Source of the DNA: Actinomycetes bacterium
GTDB lineage: Bacteria; Actinomycetota; Actinomycetes; Propionibacteriales; Propionibacteriaceae
Direction: 5' to 3'
NCBI GenBank assembly: GCA_029778515.1
Contig: JAKOQD010000052.1
Coordinates: 1-9,496 of the forward strand
DNA length: 9,496 nucleotides
The translations under genes were made by a program, and so were the position numbers. This document shows positions 1-6,150 of this stretch, piece after piece; positions within the stretch are counted from its first letter, which is position 1, and each line of letters starts with the position of its first letter. The notes beneath the pieces are model-generated. The model had not been told where the DNA came from, made no database searches, and saw only the letters and a program-made list of their open reading frames with translations.

Positions 1-322
1 GCTCGGCGGGGACGAGGTACAGCCCGACGAGCACCGATTCCCGTTCGCCACGCAGTGGCTCGGTGAGCTGCAGCACCGGGTGCGCGGCGGTAAGGCCAGG
101 GGTCTGGGCCACGATCGGACGCAGGTCGAGTGCCTCCTCGCTGGTGACGACGAGGTCGGCCGCGGAGATCCCCAGATTCGTCGACATTCCTTCCGCGCGA
201 CCCTCGGTCGCAACCAGGACCGATGAGCCGGCAAGGAAGGCCACGCTGATCGCGACCGCGAGGATGGTCGACACGAACCGTCCCGGGTGCAGGCGCACCT
301 CTGCCAAGGCCTGTTTGAGCAT
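1..322 (-). CDS. FtsX-like ABC transporter permease, N-terminal part (cut by window edge)
   Basis: Only the first 107 codons lie in the window; the gene runs off at position 1. The start ATG (322-320) lies 3 nt after the stop of the upstream ATPase gene, so the two are probably co-transcribed and translationally coupled. A G-run (GGGGG) about 8 nt upstream is a weak ribosome site. The fragment begins MLKQALAEVRLHPGRFV, then has one hydrophobic segment at about residues 18-38 (ILAVAISVAFLAGSSVLVA), followed by a polar extracytoplasmic stretch. That is the usual beginning of FtsX/MacB-type permeases: a short cytoplasmic basic segment, TM1, then a large outside domain. Such proteins pair with a LolD/MacB-like ATPase to export small molecules or lipoproteins, or to work as mechanotransmitters. 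The family call rests on the N-terminus plus the neighbour; the substrate is unknown. Confidence 0.8.
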   Translation of the reverse strand, partial: MLKQALAEVRLHPGRFVSTILAVAISVAFLAGSSVLVATEGRAEGMSTNLGISAADLVVTSEEALDLRPIVAQTPGLTAAHPVLQLTEPLRGERESVLVGLYLVPAE

Positions 323-325
323 GGT

Positions 326-1093
326 TCAGGCCCCCAGCAGCTTCATTGCGGCCAGGATCGCGTCTGCGTCCGGGCTACTCAGGTCGTCGACGATCCGGCC
401 GTCGCTGAGCAGGACCGTCCGATCGGCGTAGGCGGCGGCGTTCGGGTCGTGCGTGACCATCACGATCGTCTGGCCCAGGTTGCGGCACGCCGCCCGCAGG
501 TAGCCCAGCAGGTGGTGCCCCGACCGCGAGTCGAGCGCTCCGGTCGGCTCATCGGCGAAGACCACCGATGGCTCGGTGATCAGCGCCCTTGCGATGGCGA
601 CCCGCTGCTGCTGCCCACCTGAGAGCTGGGACGGCAGGTGGCTGAGCCGATCGGTAAGGCCCAGCGACTCGACGATGTCGGCGAGCGCGGAAGCGTCCGG
701 ACGGCGGCCGGCAAGCTCCAGGGGCAGCACGATGTTCTGAGCCGCGGTGAGGGTGGGCAGCAGGTTGAAGGCCTGGAAGACGAAGCCCACGTGATCGCGG
801 CGGACGGCGGTGAGTTCACGGTCGGAAAGGTTCGCGAGCCCGCGACCGGCCAGCGTCACCTCGCCTGCGGTCGGCCGGTCGAGCCCGGCCAGGCAGTGCA
901 TCAGCGTGGACTTGCCCGAGCCGGACGGCCCCATGATCGCGGTGAACGACCCCTTCGCGAATGCGACCGTCACCCCGTCGAGGGCTCGCACGGCGGCGTC
1001 CCCGCTGCCGTAGGTCTTGACCAGGTCGGTCGCGACCGCGATCGGTTCGGACTGCAGGTGGGTGGGCAGGGTCATCGGGGCAGAGGTAGTCAC
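326..1093 (-). CDS. ABC transporter ATP-binding protein, MacB/LolD/FtsE type
   Basis: A complete nucleotide-binding domain of 255 aa, close to the usual 220-260 aa. Visible motifs: A-loop tyrosine in KTYGSGD (about residue 28), Walker A GPSGSGKS (55-62), Q-loop Q107 in [17 protein letters not shown], signature LSGGQQQR (157-164), Walker [13 protein letters not shown] with catalytic E182, and H-loop H215 in MVTHDP. The [13 protein letters not shown]-like stretch and the [10 protein letters not shown] sequence are characteristic of the MacB/LolD/FtsE group, which works with FtsX-like permeases. The next gene downstream encodes exactly such a permease, 3 nt away. The longest reading starts at GTG (1093-1091); an in-frame ATG at 1075-1073 is an alternative, and neither has a clear Shine-Dalgarno sequence. 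The export substrate cannot be inferred. The gene is divergent from the serine ammonia-lyase gene. Confidence 0.93.
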   Translation of the reverse strand: MTTSAPMTLPTHLQSEPIAVATDLVKTYGSGDAAVRALDGVTVAFAKGSFTAIMGPSGSGKSTLMHCLAGLDRPTAGEVTLAGRGLANLSDRELTAVRRDHVGFVFQAFNLLPTLTAAQNIVLPLELAGRRPDASALADIVESLGLTDRLSHLPSQLSGGQQQRVAIARALITEPSVVFADEPTGALDSRSGHHLLGYLRAACRNLGQTIVMVTHDPNAAAYADRTVLLSDGRIVDDLSSPDADAILAAMKLLGA

Positions 1094-1150
1094 AGCGCGA
1101 GTCTGGCTGGCGGGTCACCCCGCGGTCGTCCTCCCCAGGGTCGGTCCGAC

Positions 1151-1166
1151 TCGTCCGATCGGACGA
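1151..1166. promoter_or_regulatory. Perfect 16-bp palindrome TCGTCCGATCGGACGA, candidate operator
   Basis: The two 8-bp half-sites, TCGTCCGA and TCGGACGA, are exact reverse complements with no spacer. It lies 58 bp upstream of the GTG start of the ABC ATPase gene and 110 bp upstream of the serine ammonia-lyase start. A dyad of this size in a divergent promoter region fits a dimeric repressor site (TetR-, PadR- or MarR-like). No regulator gene is visible in the window, so its role is inferred from symmetry and position only. GATCGG-like words are common in GC-rich DNA, which lowers the weight. Confidence 0.35.
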
Positions 1167-1193
1167 TCTGGAGCCATGAGTCGACGAGCCCGA

Positions 1194-1233
1194 TCGAGCG
1201 GTCCAGCTGGTCGAGCGGTCCAGCTGGTCGAGC
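1194..1233. repeat. 17-bp tandem repeat, 2.35 copies (TCGAGCGGTCCAGCTGG)
   Basis: Two exact copies of the 17-mer lie at 1194-1210 and 1211-1227, followed by a 6-nt partial copy TCGAGC (1228-1233). Each unit contains the 8-bp palindrome CCAGCTGG. The word CTGGTCGAGC at the unit junctions also occurs, in reverse complement, in the right arm of the inverted repeat at 8892-8909, so the array may derive from the same dispersed repeat family. It ends 43 bp before the serine ammonia-lyase start. Confidence 0.75.
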
Positions 1234-1264
1234 CCGCCACCATCCGAACCCGACCCAACCGAGC

Positions 1265-1270
1265 TATGGT
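1265..1270 (+). promoter_or_regulatory. Candidate -10 box TATGGT for a leaderless serine ammonia-lyase transcript
   Basis: TATGGT fits the actinobacterial TANNNT -10 pattern and ends 6 nt before the ATG at 1277. That spacing would put the transcription start at or next to the start codon, which is the geometry of leaderless genes, common in Actinomycetota. The only SD-like word (AAGG, 1272-1275) is 1 nt from the ATG, too close to work, which also favours a leaderless reading. No recognisable -35 element is seen about 17 bp upstream. Confidence 0.3.
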
Positions 1271-1276
1271 CAAGGC

Positions 1277-2650
1277 ATGGCGCTCAGCGTCTTCGACCTG
1301 TTCCGGGTGGGCATCGGCCCGTCCTCTTCGCACACGGTCGGCCCAATGAAGGCCGCCGGGCGGTTCGTGCAAGCGCTGGCCGCGTCCGGGGCACTGGCCG
1401 AGGTGGAGAAGGTGCGGGCCGAGTTGTTCGGCTCGCTGGGCGCGACCGGCCACGGCCACGGCAGCGTCCCAGCCGTCGTGCTGGGGCTGGCCGGCCACCA
1501 GCCCGATACGGTCGACCCGCCCGCGGTGCGTCCGCTGGTTGCACAGATCCGTGCGGAGCATCGGCTCGCTCTCGCCAACGGGCCCACGATCGATTTCGAC
1601 CAGGACGCGGACGTGGTGCTGCACCGCAACCTTTCGCTGCCGGTGCATGCCAACGGAATGACCTTCACCGCCTGGGACGCGTCCGGAGCCGAGCTGGACC
1701 GACGCACCTACTACTCGGTGGGGGGCGGGTTCGTGCTGGACGAGTCCGAGACCGGTCCAGACAGGATCGTGCCGGACGCGACCGTGGTGCCGCACCCGTT
1801 CGGCAGCGGCGCGGAGCTGTTGGCGCATTGCGGGGAGACCGGGTTCTCGATCGCAGGATTGATGCGCGAGAACGAGCGGACGTGGCGAACCGAAGCCGAC
1901 ATCGACGCCGGCCTGTTGCACCTCTGGGCGGTGATGCAGGAGTGCATCGACCACGGCATGACCACCGAGGGTGTGCTGCCGGGCGGGCTGAAGGTGCGCC
2001 GGCGCGCGCCCGAGCTGCTGCAGCGCCTGCAGGCGGAGGCGGACAGCACCGATCCGCTTCGCGGAATGGACTGGATCACGCTCTACGCCCTGGCCGTGAA
2101 CGAGGAGAATGCTGCCGGCGGACGGGTGGTCACCGCTCCGACCAATGGTGCCGCTGGTGTAGTACCGGCAGTACTGATGTACTACCGACGCTTCGTTCAC
2201 GGTTCGGACGACGAGGGCGTGATCCGGTTCCTCTTGACCGCTGGCGCGATCGGCGTGGTGATCAGGGAACTCGCCTCCATCAGCGGAGCGGAGGTGGGGT
2301 GCCAAGGTGAGATCGGCGCTGCCTGTTCGATGGCCGCTGCGGGCATGGCGGCAGCCTTGGGCGGCACCGCTGGGCAAGTGGAGAACGCTGCCGAGATCGG
2401 TATGGAGCACAACCTCGGGCTCACCTGCGATCCGGTCGGCGGGTTGGTGCAGATCCCCTGCATCGAGCGCAACGCCATCGCCGCGGTGAAGGCCGTCACG
2501 GCCGCTCGCACAGCCCTGCGTGGTGACGGACGGCACATCGTCAGCCTCGACTCGGTGCTGAAGACCATGCGCCAGACCGGAGCCGACATGAGCGTGAAGT
2601 ACAAGGAGACCGCCCGCGGCGGCCTGGCTGTGAACGTCATCGAGTGCTGA
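1277..2650 (+). CDS. sdaA: L-serine ammonia-lyase (L-serine dehydratase), single-chain iron-sulfur type
   Basis: Converts L-serine to pyruvate and ammonia in the cytoplasm using a [4Fe-4S] cluster rather than pyridoxal phosphate. The 457-aa length matches the single-chain (type 2) enzymes, with the beta domain N-terminal (about residues 3-160) and the alpha domain C-terminal (about 185-450). Visible landmarks: the start [20 protein letters not shown] with the [11 protein letters not shown] substrate loop, the [13 protein letters not shown] stretch (287-299), and cysteines C342 (VGCQGEIG), C384 (LTCDPVGG) and C395 (QIPCIERNA) at the places of the three cluster ligands. The protein ends exactly in cysteine (NVIEC, C457). 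In the Legionella enzyme a C-terminal cysteine reaches back into the active site to ligate the fourth iron, and this protein fits that tail-in-mouth form. The frame stays open far upstream to 638, but homology begins at the ATG at 1277. Confidence 0.96.
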   Translation: MALSVFDLFRVGIGPSSSHTVGPMKAAGRFVQALAASGALAEVEKVRAELFGSLGATGHGHGSVPAVVLGLAGHQPDTVDPPAVRPLVAQIRAEHRLALANGPTIDFDQDADVVLHRNLSLPVHANGMTFTAWDASGAELDRRTYYSVGGGFVLDESETGPDRIVPDATVVPHPFGSGAELLAHCGETGFSIAGLMRENERTWRTEADIDAGLLHLWAVMQECIDHGMTTEGVLPGGLKVRRRAPELLQRLQAEADSTDPLRGMDWITLYALAVNEENAAGGRVVTAPTNGAAGVVPAVLMYYRRFVHGSDDEGVIRFLLTAGAIGVVIRELASISGAEVGCQGEIGAACSMAAAGMAAALGGTAGQVENAAEIGMEHNLGLTCDPVGGLVQIPCIERNAIAAVKAVTAARTALRGDGRHIVSLDSVLKTMRQTGADMSVKYKETARGGLAVNVIEC

Positions 2651-2723
2651 TGTGGGTGGCCGTAGGTCCCGGCAACCGCTCAGCAGCGGATAAGTTGAGA
2701 ACCTCACGAAAGAGGTGCCCAGC
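2651..2723 (+). promoter_or_regulatory. Leader of the aldo/keto reductase gene: SD AGAGG inside a small hairpin
   Basis: AGAGG (2711-2715) lies 8 nt before the ATG at 2724 and decides that start over the in-frame GTG at 2715, which overlaps the SD. The SD is half of a small stem: ACCTC (2701-2705) pairs with GAGGT (2712-2716) across a 6-nt loop, so the ribosome site could be partly masked. A second short stem, CCGCT-CAGC-AGCGG (2676-2689), precedes it; it has no T-tract and is weak as a terminator for the upstream gene. Confidence 0.4.
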
Positions 2724-3779
2724 ATGCCGATCCTTGATCTCTACACCCCTGACACCGACCGTTACGACGGCCGAATGCCCTACCGCCCCGTCGGACGCAC
2801 CGGACTGAAGCTGCCCGCGATCTCGCTGGGCCTTTGGCACAACTTCGGCGACGACACCCCGTTCGCCAACCAGCGCGCCACCCTGCGGCGGGCGTTCGAA
2901 CTCGGCATCAGCCATTTCGACCTGGCCAACAACTACGGTCCGCCCTATGGCTCGGCGGAGACCAACTTCGGCCGGCACCTGCGCGAGGACTTCAAGCCCT
3001 ACCGCGACGAGTTGATCATCTCCAGCAAGGCCGGCTGGGACATGTGGCCCGGACCCTACGGTGACCTGGGCTCCCGCAAGTACCTGCTCGCGTCCCTCGA
3101 CCAGTCGCTGCAGCGGATGGGCCTGGACTACGTCGACATCTTCTACCACCACCACTACGACCCCACGACGCCGCTGGCCGAGACGATGCTGGCGCTGGAT
3201 ACCGCCGTCCGCCAGGGCAAGGCGCTCTACGTCGGCATCTCCTCCTACTCGGCCGAGCGGACGCGGGAAGCGGTCGCGATCGCGACCGAGCTCGGGACGC
3301 CGCTGGTGATCCACCAGCCCTCGTACTCGATGCTGAACCGCTGGGTCGAGGACGCGACCGCGGGCGAGAGCCTGCTGGATGCACTTGGTGACACGGGGTT
3401 GGGTTGCATCGCGTTCTCCCCGCTGGCCCAGGGCATGCTCACCGACAAGTACCTCAACGGCGTTCCGGAGGGCTCGCGGGCAGCGCAGGACAAGTCGTTG
3501 TCCACCGACCTGCTCTCTGCGCAGAACCTGGACCACATCCGCGCGCTGAACGACCTGGCCGCCGGACGCGGTCAGACCCTGGCCCAGCTGGCGATCGCCT
3601 GGGTGCTGCGGGATGAGCGGGTCACCTCAGCGCTGATCGGGGCCTCCAGCGTCCGCCAGCTCGAGAACAGCGTGGCGGCCGTTGCGAACCTCGCGTTCAC
3701 CGCCGATGAGCTGGCCGCGATCGACCGCTACGCCACTGAGGGCGGGATCAACCTCTGGGTGGCACCGAGCACGGCGTAG
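2724..3779 (+). CDS. gpr: Aldo/keto reductase, YghZ-like (L-glyceraldehyde-3-phosphate reductase family)
   Basis: NADPH-dependent cytosolic reductase of 351 aa with an (alpha/beta)8 barrel. It closely resembles E. coli YghZ/Gpr along its length as I recall that protein: SLGLWHNFGDD, FDLANNYGPPYGSAE.NFGR, DELIISSKAGWDMWPGPYG, SRKYLLASLDQSLQRMGLDY, ALYVGISSYS, IHQPSYSMLNRWV, CIAFSPLAQGMLTDKYLNG and RVTSALIGAS. The catalytic tetrad is in place: D66, Y71, K102 and H143 (in IFYHHHYD). YghZ reduces L-glyceraldehyde 3-phosphate and detoxifies methylglyoxal; the same group includes Kv-channel beta-subunit-like proteins, so the true substrate is uncertain. The start ATG is fixed by AGAGG 8 nt upstream. 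It follows the serine ammonia-lyase gene by 73 bp on the same strand, so co-transcription is possible but not shown. Confidence 0.93.
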   Translation: MPILDLYTPDTDRYDGRMPYRPVGRTGLKLPAISLGLWHNFGDDTPFANQRATLRRAFELGISHFDLANNYGPPYGSAETNFGRHLREDFKPYRDELIISSKAGWDMWPGPYGDLGSRKYLLASLDQSLQRMGLDYVDIFYHHHYDPTTPLAETMLALDTAVRQGKALYVGISSYSAERTREAVAIATELGTPLVIHQPSYSMLNRWVEDATAGESLLDALGDTGLGCIAFSPLAQGMLTDKYLNGVPEGSRAAQDKSLSTDLLSAQNLDHIRALNDLAAGRGQTLAQLAIAWVLRDERVTSALIGASSVRQLENSVAAVANLAFTADELAAIDRYATEGGINLWVAPSTA

Positions 3780-3845
3780 CCGCCGTCCAATCCTGGAGCC
3801 CGGGCCCGCCATTCCGACCCCAGCTTGCTAAGCCAGCCTCAGCGA

Positions 3846-3911
3846 CTTCGCTCCCGAAAGGGACGTTTGCTCCCGAACTTTCGGGAGCAAGGGTCCCCTT
3901 CGGGAGCGAAG
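3846..3911. repeat. 66-bp nested near-perfect palindrome (four copies of GCTCCCGAA)
   Basis: The element is symmetric about 3878.5. Going inward, the left arm has CTTCGCTCCCGAA (3846-3858), GGGAC (3860-3864) and TTGCTCCCGAA (3867-3877). The right arm has their exact complements TTCGGGAGCAA (3880-3890), GTCCC (3893-3897) and TTCGGGAGCGAAG (3899-3911). Of 33 opposed positions 29 match; the mismatches are 3859/3898, 3865/3892, 3866/3891 (a G-U wobble in plus-strand RNA) and the central CT. The 9-mer GCTCCCGAA occurs twice in the left arm and twice in reverse complement in the right. It sits between two plus-strand genes, 67 bp after one and 85 bp before the other. It may act as an RNA hairpin or terminator (no T-tract follows) or be a REP/MITE-like dispersed element. 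Confidence 0.85.
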
Positions 3912-3956
3912 CTGCGTTGACGGGCGGGTTGGCTGCTGGTTTCCGGGCCATTCACA

Positions 3957-3978
3957 GATAATGTTGCGGCCAGCAACA
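3957..3978 (+). promoter_or_regulatory. Candidate -10 box GATAAT overlapped by operator-like dyad TGTTGC-N5-GCAACA
   Basis: GATAAT (3957-3962) is one mismatch from TATAAT and lies 34 nt before the xylanase ATG. A 17-bp dyad starts on its last base: TGTTGC (3962-3967), GGCCA, GCAACA (3973-3978), with perfect 6-bp half-sites. It would cover the -10/+1 region, the classic place for a repressor of LacI or TetR type, and sugar-hydrolase genes in actinobacteria are often under LacI-type control. No good -35 box is seen at the normal distance, and no regulator is encoded nearby. Site and promoter are inferred. Confidence 0.42.
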
Positions 3979-3985
3979 AACCTCG

Positions 3986-3991
3986 AAGGAG
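3986..3991 (+). promoter_or_regulatory. Shine-Dalgarno AAGGAG fixing the xylanase start
   Basis: AAGGAG lies 5 nt upstream of the ATG at 3997. This selects 3997 over the in-frame ATG at 3961, which overlaps the -10-like box and has no ribosome site. Confidence 0.75.
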
Positions 3992-3996
3992 TGGTC

Positions 3997-5246
3997 ATGC
4001 AGTTGGTCAGCGTCGGCGACGTCCGCTACCCCCACCGGCTCGGCGAAGCTGAACTCACGCTCACGGCTGCGGACGGTTCCGCGCTCGCGGACACCGAGGT
4101 GGAGGTGGCCCAGACCGGGCACGCATTCGGCTTCGGCAACATCGGGTTCGACTTCGTCGACCTCGCCAATGGCTCCGGACGGGACGGCGACGCCGAACTC
4201 GCCGAGCTGTGGCTGGACCTCTTCAACACCGCCACCCTGCCGTTCTACTGGGGACCTTCGAACCCGTCGAGGGAAAGCCACGCACCGCCGAACTACTGGC
4301 CGCGGCGCGTTGGTTCGCCGATCGTGGCGTCCGGCTGAAGGGGCACCCGCTGATGTGGCACACCGTGCAGCCACGGTGGCTGCTTGACCACGACTTGGCC
4401 GAGACCGAACGCCTGCAGCGCGAGCGGATCCGGCGTGAGGTGGCCGACTTCCGTGGGTTGGTCGACACCTGGGACGCGATCAACGAGGTCGTGATCATGC
4501 CGGTGTTCACCGCTGAGGACAACGGCATCACCCGGCTGGCAAGGGCAAACGGACGCTTCCACGCCATCCGGCTCGCATTCGAGGAAGCCCGCGCGACCAA
4601 TCCGGACGTCACCTTGCTGATCAACGACTTCGACCTGTCGACGGCTTACGAGTGCCTGATCGAAGGCCTGCTCGAGGCCGGCGTCCGGATCGACGCGATC
4701 GGCCTGCAGACCCACATGCACCAGGGGTATCGCGGCGAGGATGAAGTGCTGGGCATCGTCGACCGGTTCGCCCGTTACGGCCTGCCGCTGCACTTCACCG
4801 AGACTTCGCTCGTCTCAGGGCAGCTGATGCCGCCGGAGATCGTCGACCTGAACGACTACGTGGTCGACTCCTGGCCGAGCACCCCGGACGGCGAGGCGCG
4901 CCAGGCCGACGAACTGGTCCGCCACTACCGCAGCCTGGTGTCGCACCCGGCGGTGGCCGCGATCACCTACTGGGGCATCACCGATCGGGATGCCTGGCTG
5001 GGCGCGCCGATTGGCCTGGTGCGCGCCGACGGCACCCCGAAGCCCTCGTGCACGGCCCTGCACGAGCTGATCAAGAACGAGTGGTGGCTGCCGCCGACCC
5101 AAGTTCGCACCGACGAGGCGGGACGGGTCCGCGTCCGCGGCTTCCTGGGCGACTACACCGTCCAGCGACCCGGACGCCCGGACGCGGCCGCGACCTTCAA
5201 TCTCACCGGGCCCGAGCCAGCGAACCTGAGCCTGCGCCTCATCTGA
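3997..5246 (+). pseudogene. GH10 endo-1,4-beta-xylanase family gene with a single-base frameshift
   Basis: Two plus-strand frames together encode one glycoside hydrolase family 10 protein of about 416 aa. The first part (3997 to about 4251) reads to LPFYWG; the family sequence then continues in another frame as TFEPVEGKPRTAELLAAARWF and runs to the stop at 5244-5246. Read literally, the first frame ends at 4338. Adding one base at the GGGG run (4250-4253) restores YWG-TFEP. In the restored numbering, E164 in DTWDAINEV is the expected acid/base and E269 in LHFTETSL the nucleophile; KGHPLMWHTVQP (115-126) is the conserved substrate-site segment. There is no signal peptide, so an intact product would be cytoplasmic and would probably act on imported xylo-oligosaccharides. 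Apart from this one lesion both halves are undamaged, so either a recent mutation or a sequencing/assembly error in a G-run explains it. It converges on the kinase gene with 8 bp between stops. Confidence 0.88.
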
Positions 5247-5256
5247 CCAGCAGGCT
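5229..5256. terminator. Small hairpin at convergent gene ends, weak terminator candidate
   Basis: AGCCTGC (5229-5235) and GCAGGCT (5250-5256) form a perfect 7-bp stem with a 14-nt loop spanning the junction of the xylanase stop and the convergent kinase stop. Position suits a shared bidirectional terminator, but the stem is short and no T-tract follows on either strand. Confidence 0.25.
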
Positions 5257-6145
5257 AAGCATCGGCATCGAGCAGGCGGGCGACGGTCCGCTCAGCCATG
5301 CGGCTCATCGCTCGGTTGCTCTGGCGGTAGTACCAGCCCGCGCCGATCGCCTGCTCGAAGGCCCAGGCTCGACCGCGCTCCCATTCCACGTCGTCGCAGG
5401 CCAGCTCGTCACGAAACGCCGAGCGGGGGCCGGCGGCGAGCAGGTGCCAGGCGCACACCAGATCCAGGGCAGGGTCGGCCGGACCGAACGAGCCGACGTC
5501 GAGCACCCCGGCCAGCCGTCCGCCTCGCACCAGCAGGTTGCCGGGAATCAGGTCGCCGTGGCTCATCACGTCCGGCGCGGTTCTGGACAGCGTCCGCCAT
5601 TCGGCCCAGAGCCCGCGCAACCGGCTCACGTCGAACAGGTCACCGCTACGCGCCAGGCAGATCTCGACCCAGGCGTCGTGGTCGGTCAGCCTTCCCCCAC
5701 GATTGCCGCCCGTGAACGCCCGTCCGGCGGTGTCGATGGCCCGCAACTCGCTGATGAGGTTCGCCAGGTCGTGCGCAAAAGCCACAGAGTCGCCCGGGTC
5801 GTCGACGAACGCGTCCACGCCCGACAACCAGGTCTGCACCGACCAGGGCAGCGGGTAGCCGTGCCCGGGTTCACCGAGCGCCACCGGGACGGGAGTGGGT
5901 GCGGTGATCCTTCCCCGCAGCTCGGCGGCTGCGTCCGCCTCGCGCACGAGCTGGGCGCGGACGACGGCAGCGTCGCCCGGCACCAGCGGGAACCGGGCCA
6001 CCAGCGCGTCCCCGAGCCGGAACAACGTGTTCACCGTGCCAGCGAACGCGACCGCCTGCACCGGCAGGCCAGACCACGCCGGGAACTGCTCGGCGACCAG
6101 CCGCTCGACCTGCGCGACAGTGACCAGCAACTGGTCGGCGTGCAT
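5255..6145 (-). CDS. Aminoglycoside phosphotransferase (APH)-fold kinase
   Basis: A 296-aa cytosolic kinase of the phosphotransferase enzyme family, which includes aminoglycoside and macrolide kinases as well as choline, homoserine and other small-molecule kinases. The catalytic loop SHGDLIPGNLL (195-205) carries H196, D198 and N203, and the metal-binding aspartate is D216 in VLDVGSFGPADPALDLV, the usual Brenner and DxD-like motifs. The N-terminal lobe (GTVNTLFRLGDALVARFPL, 36-54) fits the nucleotide-binding beta sheet with a nonstandard ATP-binding strand: R51 stands where many family members have the invariant lysine or arginine. The start ATG (6145-6143) follows the permease stop after 5 nt. 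The same frame is open further upstream, but that is antisense-frame shadow of the permease genes. As last gene of the exporter operon it could modify the exported compound or a drug; the substrate is not readable. Confidence 0.88.
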   Translation of the reverse strand: MHADQLLVTVAQVERLVAEQFPAWSGLPVQAVAFAGTVNTLFRLGDALVARFPLVPGDAAVVRAQLVREADAAAELRGRITAPTPVPVALGEPGHGYPLPWSVQTWLSGVDAFVDDPGDSVAFAHDLANLISELRAIDTAGRAFTGGNRGGRLTDHDAWVEICLARSGDLFDVSRLRGLWAEWRTLSRTAPDVMSHGDLIPGNLLVRGGRLAGVLDVGSFGPADPALDLVCAWHLLAAGPRSAFRDELACDDVEWERGRAWAFEQAIGAGWYYRQSNRAMSRMAERTVARLLDADA

Positions 6146-6150
6146 CGAAA

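Larger units (their letters stand above)
1094..1276. other. Divergent intergenic region with palindrome and tandem repeat
   Basis: These 183 bp separate the minus-strand ABC exporter pair from the plus-strand serine ammonia-lyase gene and must hold promoters for both directions. It contains a perfect 16-bp palindrome (1151-1166) and 2.35 copies of a 17-bp tandem repeat (1194-1233). Reading frames pass through it on both strands, but they are continuations or shadows without a family match, so I do not call a gene here. No convincing -35/-10 pair is visible toward the exporter. Confidence 0.6.

Noticed and set aside
1194..1233. CRISPR-like array
   Set aside because: The units are 17 bp, adjoin directly without spacers, and no cas gene is nearby.
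638..1276. In-frame 5' extension of the serine ammonia-lyase gene by 213 codons
   Set aside because: It overlaps the ABC ATPase gene in antisense and the repeat region; family homology starts at the ATG at 1277 ([20 protein letters not shown]).
1115..2725. Long minus-strand open frame (536 codons) covering the serine ammonia-lyase gene
   Set aside because: It is fully antisense to a gene with clear family motifs; its protein is rich in H, R, G, Q and A with no recognisable domain, as expected for shadows in high-GC DNA.
2637..3536. Minus-strand open frame of 299 codons over the YghZ-like reductase
   Set aside because: Antisense to a gene with a complete catalytic tetrad; Q/R/G/V-rich with runs such as VVVVVVEDVDVV made by the antisense of CAC/GAC codons.
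3780..3830. GGAGCCCGGGCCCGCC as terminator of the YghZ-like reductase
   Set aside because: Only short overlapping GC palindromes with no proper loop or T-tract; the 66-bp palindrome downstream is a better candidate.
4209..4338. Two overlapping genes in the xylanase region as separate proteins
   Set aside because: The two frames encode consecutive halves of one GH10 domain with no missing residues at the joint, so a single-base frameshift explains them better than two genes.
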